DNA of 64,000 bases from Pseudaquabacterium terrae (GCF_013266755.1 NZ_JABRWJ010000008.1:248001-312000), one strand, 5' to 3'. Positions 7,528 through 16,238 are shown, counted from the stretch's first letter. Numbers and translations are program-made. The notes: a model not told the origin generated them from the sequence alone.

Positions 7528-8757
7528 ATGAGTAGCGATGCTTGTGCGGGCGTGTTCGTCGGTCTGGACTGGGCCGTCTACGTCCATGCGGTGTGCGTCA
7601 TCGACACTGCAGGCAAGGTGCTCGATCGCTTCGAGATCGCGCACGACCGCGAGGGGTTGACCGAGCTGGTGCGACGCTTGTCGCGCTTCGGCTCGAGGCT
7701 TCGTATCGCGATCGAGCGGCCTTCGGGCTTGATCGTCGATGCGCTGGTCGAGGCCGGTCACCAGGTCTTCCCGATCCGCCCCAACGCCGTCAAGGCCAGC
7801 CGGCCGCGCTATCGCAGCCACGGTGCCAAGAGCGATGCGTCCGATGCGTACCTGCTGGCCGACCTGCTGCGCACCGACGGCCACCGCTGGTCCGCCTTGT
7901 CGCCGCAGTCCGATGCCATCCGGGCTTTGCGCGCGCTGGTACGTGCTCGCGACGATCTGATCGGTGCCCGTGTAGCGCTGGGCAATCAGCTGCTCGCAAC
8001 GCTGCAGTCCTTCTGGCCAGGTGCGGCTTGCGTCTTCGCCGACATCACCTCGCCCATCGGCTTGGCATTCCTCAAGCGCTTCCCCTCGCCGGCAGCAGCG
8101 GCACGGCTGACCGAAGCTCGCATGGCTCGCTTCTGCTGCGTCACGCATTACAGCGGTCGTCGCAGCCCGGCTGAGCTGTTGACTCGGCTGCACTCGGCGG
8201 CCCCGGGGCGCACTCCTGTGCAGACCCAGGACGCCCTGGCTCAGGTCGTGCGTTCGCTGGTTGCGGTGCTCACCCCGTTGGTCAACCAGATCACCGAGCT
8301 GACTCGGCGCATCGAACGCTTCATCGAATCGCTGCCCGACGGCCAGATCATCATGTCCTTCCCGCGAGCTGGCCACGTCTGTGCCGCGCAGATCCTGGCC
8401 GAGTTGGGCGACGTGCGCGAACGATTTCCCACCCTCGACCGGCTCGCCGCCGAGGCCGGCGCAGTGCCCGTGACCTACCAGTCCGGCAAGTCCAAGAGCG
8501 TGGCGTTCCGCTGGGCCTGCAATCACCGTCTGCGGCAAGCCATCACCTGCCTTGCTGACAACTCGCGCCATGCCAACGCTTGGGCGCGCAGCCTCTACAC
8601 CGCCGCTCGTGCTCGCGGCTGCGACCACCCGCATGCCATTCGCATCCTCGCGCGTGCCTGGCTCCGCGTCATCTGGCGCGCATGGATGGACCGCAAACCC
8701 TACGACCCCGAACTCCATCTCGGGGCCCTCAAGCTCGCTTCGGCGCAGGGAGGTTGA
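7528..8757 (+). CDS. IS110-family DEDD transposase (bridge-RNA-guided recombinase)
   Basis: Intact 409-residue transposase. The N-terminal RuvC-like DEDD domain shows VFVGLDWAVYVHAVCV (first Asp near residue 14), AIERPSGL with the Glu, and KSDASDAYLLADLLR with the paired Asp residues. The C-terminal Transposase_20 domain contains MSFPRAGHVCAAQILAELGD and the conserved serine region GAVPVTYQSGKSKS, whose serine is the proposed nucleophile in this family. The length is normal and no frameshift is seen, so it may be active. An overlapping upstream frame ending at 7531 is judged non-coding because it covers the bridge RNA. Confidence 0.95.
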   Translation: MSSDACAGVFVGLDWAVYVHAVCVIDTAGKVLDRFEIAHDREGLTELVRRLSRFGSRLRIAIERPSGLIVDALVEAGHQVFPIRPNAVKASRPRYRSHGAKSDASDAYLLADLLRTDGHRWSALSPQSDAIRALRALVRARDDLIGARVALGNQLLATLQSFWPGAACVFADITSPIGLAFLKRFPSPAAAARLTEARMARFCCVTHYSGRRSPAELLTRLHSAAPGRTPVQTQDALAQVVRSLVAVLTPLVNQITELTRRIERFIESLPDGQIIMSFPRAGHVCAAQILAELGDVRERFPTLDRLAAEAGAVPVTYQSGKSKSVAFRWACNHRLRQAITCLADNSRHANAWARSLYTAARARGCDHPHAIRILARAWLRVIWRAWMDRKPYDPELHLGALKLASAQGG

Positions 8758-8883
8758 CCCAAGATGTCTCACTTGGTGCCGTTGATCGTATTTCGGTTCG
8801 GCTCTCATTCGAACAATGCTCGACTCAAGGTGCCTCTCTCTGCGAGACTCAGCTCGTGCGCCGCTGAGTCAGTGCATTCACTT

Positions 8884-10074
8884 TCAGACCTTCGAGAGGT
8901 ATCTCTCCGCCAGCCGCACCCAGTAGCTCGCCCCGGTGCCCAGCGCCCGGTCGTTGAAGTCGTAGGCCGGGTTGTGCACGTCGCAGCCGCCGGCGTCGCC
9001 TTCGCCGTTGCCGAGCAGGAAATAGCAGCCAGGCACCCGCTCGAGGAAGAACGCGAAGTCTTCGCTGCCGGTCAGCGGTTGCAGGTCCTGGATCAAGCCC
9101 GCTTCGCCGACCCAGTCGAGCGCGACCTGGCGCGCGAACGCGGTCTGTTCGGCGTGGTTGATGACCATCGGATAGCGGCGCTGGTAGTCGATCTCGGCTG
9201 TGGCGCCGTAGACCGCGGCCTGCGTGGAGATGACCGCGGTGATGCGCTCTTCGAGCAGGTCGCGCACCTCGGGGCGGTAGGCACGCACGGTGATGCGCAG
9301 CGTCGCGGTCTCGGGGATCACGTTCGGCGCATTGCCGGCGAGAAACGCGCCGACGGTGACGATGCCCATCTCCAGCGGCGGCACGTTGCGCGAGACCACC
9401 GTCTGCAGCGCCATCACGATGCTCGATGCGGCGACCACCGGATCGACGGTGCGATGCGGCTTCGCGCCGTGGCCGCCCTTGCCGCGCACGGTGACGATCA
9501 CGCTGTCGGAGCTGGCCATCATCGGGCCGGCCCGGAAGCCGAGCTGGCCGACCGGATGGCCCGGCATGTTGTGCAGGCCGAACATCGCGTCGCACGGGAA
9601 CAGCTCGAAGAAGCCGTCCTCGATCATCTTGCGGGCGCCGCCCAAACCTTCTTCGGCGGGCTGGAAGACGAGGTGCAGGATGCCGTCGAAATGGCGCGTC
9701 GCGGCCAGGTGGCGGGCGGCCGCCAGCAGCATCGCCGTGTGCCCGTCGTGGCCGCAGGCGTGCATCTTGCCGAGCACCTGGCTCGCCCACGGCTTGCCGC
9801 TGGTCTCCTGGATCGGCAGCGCATCCATGTCGGCGCGCAGCCCGAGGCGCCTGGTCGACGTGCCGGCCTTCAGCGTGCCGACGACACCGGTGCCGCCGAG
9901 GCCGCGGTGCACCTCGAAGCCCCAGCGTTCGAGCCGCTCGGCGACCAGCGCCGAGGTGGCGTGCTCTTCGTAGGCCAGCTCGGGGCGGGCGTGGATCTGG
10001 CGCCGGATGGCGATCATCTCGTCCTCGTGGGCGCGGATCGAATCGAGCGCGGGCAGGGGCAGCGGTGCGTTCAT
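8884..10074 (-). CDS. M20 family metallopeptidase / amidohydrolase (hippurate hydrolase-like)
   Basis: A 396-residue zinc amidohydrolase, predicted to hydrolyse an N-acyl amino acid or aromatic amide in the cytoplasm. Metal-ligand motifs are present: GLRADMDALPIQE, MHACGHDGHTAMLL (His and Asp ligands), VFQPAEEGLGGA (catalytic Glu-Glu), and a late His in LTGSEDFAFFLERVPG. No signal peptide is seen. The start ATG at 10074 overlaps the stop of the upstream AraC/GlxA-type regulator by four bases (ATGA), so translation is probably coupled and the regulator likely controls this enzyme. The substrate cannot be assigned from sequence. Confidence 0.9.
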   Translation of the reverse strand: MNAPLPLPALDSIRAHEDEMIAIRRQIHARPELAYEEHATSALVAERLERWGFEVHRGLGGTGVVGTLKAGTSTRRLGLRADMDALPIQETSGKPWASQVLGKMHACGHDGHTAMLLAAARHLAATRHFDGILHLVFQPAEEGLGGARKMIEDGFFELFPCDAMFGLHNMPGHPVGQLGFRAGPMMASSDSVIVTVRGKGGHGAKPHRTVDPVVAASSIVMALQTVVSRNVPPLEMGIVTVGAFLAGNAPNVIPETATLRITVRAYRPEVRDLLEERITAVISTQAAVYGATAEIDYQRRYPMVINHAEQTAFARQVALDWVGEAGLIQDLQPLTGSEDFAFFLERVPGCYFLLGNGEGDAGGCDVHNPAYDFNDRALGTGASYWVRLAERYLSKV

Positions 10075-11075
10075 CGTCGTCGGGCGGCAGGTGAGGGACT
10101 GGCCGATTCTTGCACCGGCACCGAGCGCAGCTCGCGCACGCCGCGGCCGAGCTTGCGCCGCAGCAGCGCGCGCAGCGTCACGCCGTCGGCATAACCGACC
10201 TGGGTGGCGATGCGCTCGATGTCGTCGCGCGTCGTGCGCAGCAGGTGCAGCGCACGCTCGACGCGCAGGTCCTGCACGTAGGACAGCGGCGACTTGCCGA
10301 GCACCGCCTCGATGCGCCGCTGCAGCGTGCGCTTGCTGGTGGCCAGCGCGGCCGCGGCGTCGTCGAGCGAGAAGCCTTCGTGCAGCCGCGCGCGCGCCCA
10401 ACGCTCGAAGCGGCCGACCAGCGGATCGGCATGCGCCAGGTGATCGGGGATCACGTAAGGCGCCTGCGACGCGCGGTGGTCGACGATCAGGTACTTCGCG
10501 GTGACCGCGGCGAGCTCGGGGCTGGCCTGGCGCACCAGCCAGAGCGCCAGGTCCATGTGGCCGAGCGCGGCGCCGCTGGTGACGAAGCTGCCCGAGGGCA
10601 CCAGCATGCGCGATTCGTCGAGCCGCACCTCGGGGTAACGCTGGCGAAAGAGGGGCCCGAGCCACCACGAGGTCGTCGCGTCCTGGCCCGCGAGCAGGCC
10701 GGACTCGGCGAGCACGAAGCTGCCGATGCAGGCCGACGCGATGCGTGCGCCGCCGGCATGCCCGTCGCGCAACCACGCCGCGGCCTGCTGCACGTCGCGC
10801 CGGTCGAGCGCGGCGCACAAGGCCTCGGGCATCTTGGTGCCGATCGCCGGCACGACGATCCAGTCGGGCTGCTCGTCACCGCGCAGCGGCTGCACCGGCA
10901 CGCCGAAACCGAGCGCGGTGTGCACGCGCCGCCGCAGGCCGATCACCTGCACGTCGAACGGCGGCACGTCGAGCTGCTGGAGCGCGGCCAGCTCGTTCGC
11001 GGTGCCCAGCGTGTCGAGCACCGCGGCCAGGCCGGTATCGAACACACCGTCGAGCGCCAGCACCAGCAGCTTCAT
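10071..11075 (-). CDS. GlxA-type regulator (DJ-1/PfpI domain + AraC helix-turn-helix)
   Basis: A 334-residue regulator. The N-terminal DJ-1/PfpI-like amidotransferase fold (about 1-190) includes GGARIASACIGSFVLAESGLL, with the Cys of the nucleophile elbow. The C-terminal AraC domain (about 225-320) has two helix-turn-helices (FSLDDAAAALATSKRTLQRRIEAVLG and DIERIATQVGYADGVTLRALLRRKLG). This architecture is shared with GlxA, ArgR and GbdR regulators of amine or amino-acid catabolism. It overlaps the M20 hydrolase gene by 4 bases and is divergent from the small monooxygenase at 11185. A CGCGAA...TTCGCG inverted repeat (11078-11083 and 11101-11106) covers its own start region. Confidence 0.9.
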   Translation of the reverse strand: MKLLVLALDGVFDTGLAAVLDTLGTANELAALQQLDVPPFDVQVIGLRRRVHTALGFGVPVQPLRGDEQPDWIVVPAIGTKMPEALCAALDRRDVQQAAAWLRDGHAGGARIASACIGSFVLAESGLLAGQDATTSWWLGPLFRQRYPEVRLDESRMLVPSGSFVTSGAALGHMDLALWLVRQASPELAAVTAKYLIVDHRASQAPYVIPDHLAHADPLVGRFERWARARLHEGFSLDDAAAALATSKRTLQRRIEAVLGKSPLSYVQDLRVERALHLLRTTRDDIERIATQVGYADGVTLRALLRRKLGRGVRELRSVPVQESASPSPAARRR

Positions 11076-11184
11076 GGCGCGAACGATATCAAAGTTGTCA
11101 TTCGCGGCAATGGTGGCGAACCCGGTGCCTGCCTACAGTCCACTCCCGTCGAATCCCCGACGAGACCCGTTCCAGGAGACCTTC

Positions 11185-11487
11185 ATGATCAAGCTCGCAC
11201 TGTTCGCCCGCCTCGAAGCCAAGCCCGGCAAGGAAGCCGAGGTCGCGCAATTCCTGCAGGCCGGCCTGGCGATGGCCAACGACGAGCCGACGACGCCGAT
11301 CTGGTTCGCGCTGCGCCTGTCGCCGACGACCTTCGGCGTCTTCGACGCGTTCCACGACGAAGCCGGCCGGCAGGCACACCTGAGCGGCCCGATCGCGCAG
11401 GCGCTGATGGCCCAGGCGCCGGCGCTCTTCGCCAGCCCGCCGTCGATCGAGCCGATCGAGGTGCTGGGGCTGAAGAACAAGGGCTGA
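11185..11487 (+). CDS. Antibiotic-biosynthesis-monooxygenase (ABM) domain protein
   Basis: A 100-residue cytoplasmic protein, the full length of a single ABM ferredoxin-like alpha/beta domain. It begins MIKLALFARLEAKPGKEAEV and contains TPIWFALRLSPTTFGVFDAF and the later HDEAGRQAHLSGP, the usual layout of quinol-type monooxygenases and related stress proteins such as YgiN. The start is supported by an AGGAG site 8 bases upstream. It is divergent from the GlxA-type regulator, which may control it. Substrate unknown. Confidence 0.85.
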   Translation: MIKLALFARLEAKPGKEAEVAQFLQAGLAMANDEPTTPIWFALRLSPTTFGVFDAFHDEAGRQAHLSGPIAQALMAQAPALFASPPSIEPIEVLGLKNKG

Positions 11488-11513
11488 CTTCCTCGTTCTT
11501 CAGGCCGCGTCGT

Positions 11514-12473
11514 TCAGGTGTTACTGGCTTCGGTCAGGCCGTGCAGCGCCGCGGCGTCCAGCTGCAGCGTTGCGGCCGGTGCCAGCTCGGCCCACTGCGC
11601 CAGCGAGGTGGCGCTGGCGATTGGCGCGGTGATGCCGGGCTGCGCCAGTTGCCAGGCCAGCGCCACTTGCGCCGGCGTCGCGTCGAGCCGCTCGGCTGCT
11701 TGATCCAGCGCGGCCAGGATGCGCCAGCCGCGTTCGTTGAAGTAGGCCGCCTTGACACCGGCGCCGCGCGGGCTCTTCGCGAGGTCCGTTTCACTGCGGT
11801 ATTTGCCGGTCAGGAAGCCGCGCGCCAGCCCGAAGAAGTTGATCACGCCGATCTCGTGCTGCACGCACAGCGGCCGCAACTCGGCTTCGAATGCCGCGCG
11901 GTCGCACAGGTTGTACAGCGGCTGCAGCGTCTCGTAGCGCGGCAGGCCGTGGTGCTCGCTGAGCGCCAGCGCCTCGGCCAGGCGTGCGGCCGTGTAGTTC
12001 GAGGCACCGATCGCGCGCACCTTGCCCTCGGCGATCAGCTCGGCATAGGCGGTCAGCGTTTCCTCCAGCGGCGTCGCGGTATCGTCGTCGTGCGACTGGT
12101 ACAGGTCGATGCGCTCGGTCTGCAGCCGGCGCAGCGAATCGTCGACCGCCTGCCGGATGTACTTGCGCGACAGCCCGATCTTGCCGTCGCCCATGTCCTT
12201 GCCGACCTTGGTGGCGATCAGCACCTTGTCACGCTTGCCGGACTGCTTCAGCCATCGGCCGATCACGGCTTCCGATTCACCGCCGGTGTGCCCTGGCGCC
12301 CAGCGCGAATAGACGTCGGCCGTGTCGATCAGGTTGAAGCCCGCGTCGACGAAGGCATCGAGCAGCCAGAACGAGGTCGCTTCGTCGGCGGTCCAGCCGA
12401 AGACGTTGCCGCCGAAAGCCAGCGGGGCGGTGTGCAGCCCGGAGCGGCCGAGCGGGCGCATCTGCATCGTCAT
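11514..12473 (-). CDS. Aldo/keto reductase
   Basis: A 319-residue NADPH-dependent oxidoreductase with a TIM-barrel fold. The catalytic tetrad can be followed: Asp in NLIDTADVYSRW with its Tyr, Lys in KVLIATKVGKDMG, and His in IDLYQSHDDDTATPLEETL. The cofactor region includes GVINFFGLARGFLTGKYR and the C-terminal PIASATSLAQWAEL. It closely follows a thiolase gene (10-base gap, same strand), so the two are probably one transcript. The substrate is probably a small aldehyde or sugar-like carbonyl; this is family-level only. Confidence 0.92.
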   Translation of the reverse strand: MTMQMRPLGRSGLHTAPLAFGGNVFGWTADEATSFWLLDAFVDAGFNLIDTADVYSRWAPGHTGGESEAVIGRWLKQSGKRDKVLIATKVGKDMGDGKIGLSRKYIRQAVDDSLRRLQTERIDLYQSHDDDTATPLEETLTAYAELIAEGKVRAIGASNYTAARLAEALALSEHHGLPRYETLQPLYNLCDRAAFEAELRPLCVQHEIGVINFFGLARGFLTGKYRSETDLAKSPRGAGVKAAYFNERGWRILAALDQAAERLDATPAQVALAWQLAQPGITAPIASATSLAQWAELAPAATLQLDAAALHGLTEASNT

Positions 12474-12483
12474 CGTGCTCCGA

Positions 12484-13674
12484 TCAGCAGCGCTCGAAGA
12501 TCGCCGCGATGCCTTGCCCGCCGCCGATGCACATCGTCACCAGCGCGTAGCGGCCGCCGATGCGCTGCAGCTCGTACAGCGCCTTGGTCGTGATGATCGC
12601 GCCGGTGGCGCCGACCGGGTGGCCGAGCGAGATGCCCGAGCCGTTCGGGTTGACCTTCGCCGGGTCGAGATCGAGCCCCTTGCTGACGGCGCAGGCCTGC
12701 GCCGCGAAGGCTTCGTTGGCCTCGATCACGTCGAGGTCGCTGACCTTCAGGCCGGTGCGCTTGAGCACCTCCCGAGTTGCCGGCACCGGGCCGATGCCCA
12801 TGATCGTCGGCTCGACGCCGGCGTGCGCGTAGCCGATCAGCCGGGCCATCGGCTTCAGATCCTGTGCCGCGACGACATCGCCGCTGGCCAGCACCACCGC
12901 CGCGGCGCCGTCGTTCAGGCCCGAGGCATTGCCGGCGGTCACCGTGCCGCCGTCCTTCTTGAACGCCGGCTTCATCTTCGCCAGCGTCTCGAGCGTGGTG
13001 TCGGCCTTCACGTGCTCGTCGGTGATGAACTGGATCGCGCCCTTGCGGCTCGGAATCTCGATCGGCACGATCTGCTCGGTGAAGCGGCCGGCGGCGATCG
13101 CCGCGGCGGCGCGGCGGTGGCTCTCGACCGCCAGCTCGTCCATCTGCTGCCGCGTGATGCCGAACTGCTCGGCCACGTTCTCCGCGGTGATGCCCATGTG
13201 GATCTTGTGGAAGGGGTCGTGCAGGATGCCGATCATGTAGTCGAGCAGCTGCGCATCGCCCATGCGCTGGCCCCAGCGCGCCGCCGGCACCAGGTAGGGC
13301 CCGCGCGACATCGATTCGGCACCGGCGCCGAGCGCGAACTCGCAATCCCCGAGCATCACCGCCTGGGCCGCCGAGATGATCGCCTGCAGGCCCGAGCCAC
13401 AGAGCCGGTTGACGTTGAAGGCCGGTGTCTCCTTCGGCACGCCCGCATTGACCGCGGCGACGCGGCCGAGGTAGGCGTCGCGCGTCTCGGTCGGGATCAC
13501 GTTGCCCATCGCGACATGGCCGATGCGGTCCGGCGTGATGCCGGCGCGCTCGATCGCCGCCTTGATCGTCGCCGTCGCCAGGTCGATCGGCGGGATGTCC
13601 TTCAAGGTGCCGCCGAAGCTGCCGATGGCCGTTCGGGCGGCGCCGAGGACGAAGACTTCTCTGGTGCTGGGCAT
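12484..13674 (-). CDS. Acetyl-CoA C-acyltransferase (thiolase, BktB/PhaA-like)
   Basis: A 396-residue thiolase that condenses or cleaves 3-ketoacyl-CoA, used in beta-oxidation or in making PHA precursors. It has the acyl-accepting Cys in VNRLCGSGLQAI (near residue 90), the HPVGATGA motif with its His, and the second active-site Cys in MCIGGGQGIA near the C-terminus. I chose ATG 13674 because an AGGAG site lies 7-8 bases upstream; a longer frame to 13713 has none. It is divergent from an SDR gene. Several thiolases usually coexist, so substrate chain length is open. Confidence 0.93.
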   Translation of the reverse strand: MPSTREVFVLGAARTAIGSFGGTLKDIPPIDLATATIKAAIERAGITPDRIGHVAMGNVIPTETRDAYLGRVAAVNAGVPKETPAFNVNRLCGSGLQAIISAAQAVMLGDCEFALGAGAESMSRGPYLVPAARWGQRMGDAQLLDYMIGILHDPFHKIHMGITAENVAEQFGITRQQMDELAVESHRRAAAAIAAGRFTEQIVPIEIPSRKGAIQFITDEHVKADTTLETLAKMKPAFKKDGGTVTAGNASGLNDGAAAVVLASGDVVAAQDLKPMARLIGYAHAGVEPTIMGIGPVPATREVLKRTGLKVSDLDVIEANEAFAAQACAVSKGLDLDPAKVNPNGSGISLGHPVGATGAIITTKALYELQRIGGRYALVTMCIGGGQGIAAIFERC

Positions 13675-13801
13675 GGTGGGACTCCTGATGTTGCGGTGCA
13701 ATGCGGCGATCATCGCGCATCGCCGCGGCCGCGTCTGTCAGCGCCCTGACAGGGCTGGGGCATCATCGTCGCCTTCGATTTCCCTCCTTTCAGGATCTGA
13801 C

Positions 13802-14497
13802 ATGAGTTCCCCCACCATCATCGTCACCGGCGGCTTCGGCGCGCTCGGGCAGGGTTTGGCGCGCACGCTGGCCGACCAGGGCGCGCGGCTCGCGCTGCTG
13901 GATGCGGCGCCGGCCATTCCGCCCGCGGTGGCCCAGGCCTTCGGCGACCAGTTGCTGTTGCCCGGCGTCGACCTGAGTCAACCCGACGCGACGCGCGCCG
14001 CGGTGAATGCGGTCGCCGAGCGCTACGGCTCCTTCAACGGCCTGGTCAACGTCGCCGGCGGCTTCCGCTGGGAAACCATCGACGGCGGCGATCCTGCCAC
14101 CTGGCAATCGATGTTCTCGATCAACCTGCTGACGGCGCTGCACGCCTGCCAGGCGGTGCTGCCGCACCTGGCGAAGGCGGGCGGCGGGCGCATCGTCAAC
14201 GTCGGCGCCGGCGCGGCGGCCAAGGCCGGGCTCGGCATGGGCGCCTATGCCGCATCGAAGGCCGGCGTGCTGCGGCTGACCGAGGCGCTGGCCGAGGAGG
14301 TCAAGGACAAGGGCATCACCGTCAACGCGGTGCTGCCGTCGATCATCGACACCCCGGCGAACCGCCGCGACATGCCGCAGGCCGACTTCAGCCGCTGGGT
14401 CACCGCCGAAGCGCTGGCCGACGTGATCGCCTTCCTGCTGTCCGACGCCGCCCGCGCGATCACCGGCGCCGGCATCCCCGTCAACGGAAGGGTGTAG
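13802..14497 (+). CDS. Short-chain dehydrogenase/reductase
   Basis: A 231-residue Rossmann oxidoreductase. It has the cofactor motif TGGFGALGQGLA near the N-terminus, LVNVAGGF (NNAG variant), and the YAASKAG active-site motif with Tyr and Lys at about 151-155. The C-terminal region ends ITGAGIPVNGRV as usual. The start at 13802 gives a minimal SDR with the glycine motif at residue 10. It is divergent from the thiolase. Substrate not assignable. Confidence 0.9.
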   Translation: MSSPTIIVTGGFGALGQGLARTLADQGARLALLDAAPAIPPAVAQAFGDQLLLPGVDLSQPDATRAAVNAVAERYGSFNGLVNVAGGFRWETIDGGDPATWQSMFSINLLTALHACQAVLPHLAKAGGGRIVNVGAGAAAKAGLGMGAYAASKAGVLRLTEALAEEVKDKGITVNAVLPSIIDTPANRRDMPQADFSRWVTAEALADVIAFLLSDAARAITGAGIPVNGRV

Positions 14498-14538
14498 CAG
14501 CCGCGTTTCGATCGTTTCGATCGTTCCGCCGACGTCGC

Positions 14539-14584
14539 AAGGGATCGCGCCGGGCGCTGCGAAGCGCTATCGTCGCGATCCCTT
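14539..14584. terminator. Nested hairpin between SDR and PH-domain genes
   Basis: A 10-bp perfect inverted repeat (AAGGGATCGC at 14539-14548, GCGATCCCTT at 14575-14584) encloses a second hairpin, GCGCT-GCGA-AGCGC, at 14554-14567. It is 41 bases after the SDR stop and 23 bases before the next start codon. No long T-tract follows, so it could be a weak terminator or a leader structure for the next gene. Confidence 0.45.
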
Positions 14585-14607
14585 CCTCGTTCACGGGAAC
14601 CCACATC

Positions 14608-15219
14608 ATGTTCAAGAAGTTCGCCTCCGAAGCCCTGGGCCTGAGCGACATCGGCGTCATCGTGCCGGCGTCGGACTACGACAAGGTCGATGCCGACGAC
14701 TACCTCTTCAACGAGGACGGGGAGAAGATCTTCTTCCTGATCAAGTCGAAGAAGGACGAGTACTGCTTCACCAACTACGGCCTGATCCACGTCGACGGCG
14801 ATTCGGCGGTGTCGTCCAAGCGCACCATCAAGCGCTACGACTACGTGACGCACCACTTCAGCAACGTGATGATCGAGACCGCCGGCACGATCGACATGGA
14901 CGTCGAGCTGAAGTTCACGATCGGCGACGGCACGGTGTTCAGCATCGACGTGCGCAAGAACTTCATCGAGTCGGTGAAGGACATCTACAAGGCGCTGATC
15001 ACGATCGGCAAGATGCAGCGCCGCGACGAGATGGCGCGCGAGAACGCGATGCACAGCCTGAATGCGGTGGCATCGATGTACAAGATCAACACAGTGACCA
15101 GCGAGGACGCGCTGACGCAGCACTACAACGCGATCCTCAACACGCTGAACACGACCATGCTCGAGCGCTTCCACCGCCGCGACTTCAGCCCGGTGTTCGA
15201 GCGCTATATCCACAACTGA
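14608..15219 (+). CDS. Bacterial PH-domain protein (YvbH-like)
   Basis: A 203-residue cytoplasmic protein, beginning MFKKFASEALGLSDIGVIV. The first about 130 residues are rich in short beta strands (KIFFLIKSKKDEYCFTNYGL, SSKRTIKRYDY, DVELKFTIGDGTVFSIDV), the pattern of a bacterial pleckstrin-homology domain. A helical C-terminal segment follows. No signal peptide or membrane span. Codon use is normal for the window. Role unknown; family members are linked to stress or membrane association. It precedes the PanE-like gene by 29 bases. Confidence 0.75.
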   Translation: MFKKFASEALGLSDIGVIVPASDYDKVDADDYLFNEDGEKIFFLIKSKKDEYCFTNYGLIHVDGDSAVSSKRTIKRYDYVTHHFSNVMIETAGTIDMDVELKFTIGDGTVFSIDVRKNFIESVKDIYKALITIGKMQRRDEMARENAMHSLNAVASMYKINTVTSEDALTQHYNAILNTLNTTMLERFHRRDFSPVFERYIHN

Positions 15220-15248
15220 GCGGCCGCGCGACACCGGCGGCCGGAGCC

Positions 15249-16238
15249 ATGAGAGTCTGCATCGTCGGTGCGGGGGCGATCGGCGGCTTCATCGGCGCGA
15301 AGCTCGCGGCGACCGGCGCGCACCGCGTGTCCGCGCTGGCGCGCGGTGCAACCCTCACCGCGCTGCGGCGCCACGGCTGGCGCCTGCGTGAAGGCGGCGA
15401 GCTGCAGCAGGCGCAGGTGCTGGCCGCCGACGAGGCGCGGCAGCTCGGCGAGCAGGACCTGGTGATCGTCGCGGTGAAAGCGCCGGCGATGGCCGCGGTC
15501 GCCGCGTCGATCGGGCCGCTGCTCGGCAGCACGACGATCGTGATGCCGGCGATGAACGGCGTGCCGTGGTGGTTCGGACCGGCGACGCCGGCGCTGGGAT
15601 CGCAGCCGCTGGAAACCGTCGATGCGGGTGGTGAGATCGCCAAGGCCATCCCGATCGAACGCGTCATCGGCTGCGTCGTGCACGCCAGTGCGCTGGTCGC
15701 CGAGCCAGGGCTCGTCGTCCACAAGATGGGCCGCGGCCTGCTGATCGGCGAGCCGCAGGGCGGCATGAGCGAGCGTGTCGAGACGCTGCGCGCCGCGCTC
15801 GAGATGGCCGGCTTCGAGACCACCGCGTCGGCCGATATCCGGCGCGGCGCCTGGTACAAGCTGTGGGGCAACCTGGTGATGAACCCGGTCTCGGCGATGA
15901 CCGGCGCCACCGCCGACCGCATCCTCGACGATCCGCTGGTGCGCAGCTTCTGCAATGCGGCGATGGCCGAGGCCGCCGCCGTCGGCGCGCGCATCGGCTG
16001 CGCGATCGAGCAGAGCCCGGACGATCGCAATGCGGTGACGCGCAAGCTCGGCGCCTTCAAGACCTCGATGCTGCAGGACGCCGAGGCGAAGCGGCCGATC
16101 GAGCTCGACGCGATCGTCGGCGCGGTGGCCGAAATCGGCCAGCGCGTCGGCATCCCGACGCCGAACATCGACGCGCTGCTCGGGCTGACGCGGCTCTTCG
16201 GTCGCGCGCATGGGTTGTATCCCGATCCACCGACTTGA
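15249..16238 (+). CDS. 2-dehydropantoate 2-reductase family protein
   Basis: A 329-residue NADP-dependent reductase of the PanE/ApbA family. The N-terminal Rossmann motif is VCIVGAGAIGGFIGAKLA. The family signatures MPAMNGVPWWF and the catalytic lysine region WYKLWGNLVMNPVSAMTG are present. Ketopantoate reduction for pantothenate is the canonical reaction, but Burkholderiales carry several PanE paralogues acting on other 2-ketoacids. A GGAG site precedes the ATG. Coding ends just before the PhoX gene. Confidence 0.85.
   Translation: MRVCIVGAGAIGGFIGAKLAATGAHRVSALARGATLTALRRHGWRLREGGELQQAQVLAADEARQLGEQDLVIVAVKAPAMAAVAASIGPLLGSTTIVMPAMNGVPWWFGPATPALGSQPLETVDAGGEIAKAIPIERVIGCVVHASALVAEPGLVVHKMGRGLLIGEPQGGMSERVETLRAALEMAGFETTASADIRRGAWYKLWGNLVMNPVSAMTGATADRILDDPLVRSFCNAAMAEAAAVGARIGCAIEQSPDDRNAVTRKLGAFKTSMLQDAEAKRPIELDAIVGAVAEIGQRVGIPTPNIDALLGLTRLFGRAHGLYPDPPT

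Larger units (their letters stand above)
7258..8767 (+). mobile_element. IS110-family insertion sequence, about 1.5 kb (right end well supported, left end provisional)
   Basis: Contains one intact DEDD transposase gene preceded by a structured non-coding region carrying a bridge-RNA-like element. The right boundary is set by guide matching. RNA segment 7423-7432 is identical to 8758-8767, and RNA segment 7376-7386 is the reverse complement of 8766-8776. The two overlap exactly at GT 8766-8767, the expected core dinucleotide. The left boundary is less certain. GT 7258-7259 preceded by ACAACCC gives the best match to the proposed left target guide and leaves about 270 bases before the transposase, usual for this family. 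No terminal inverted repeats or target duplication are expected. The element appears intact. Confidence 0.8.

Noticed and set aside
7124-7531. 135-codon frame overlapping the transposase start (ATGA)
   Set aside because: It covers the predicted bridge RNA and the hairpin, has no recognisable domain, and IS110 elements encode a non-coding RNA at this place.
7144-8808. 554-codon minus-strand frame across the IS
   Set aside because: Antisense of an intact transposase with catalytic motifs on the plus strand.
10110-12593. 827-codon plus-strand frame
   Set aside because: Runs antisense through three well-supported genes (GlxA-type regulator, aldo/keto reductase, thiolase edge) and has low-complexity content.
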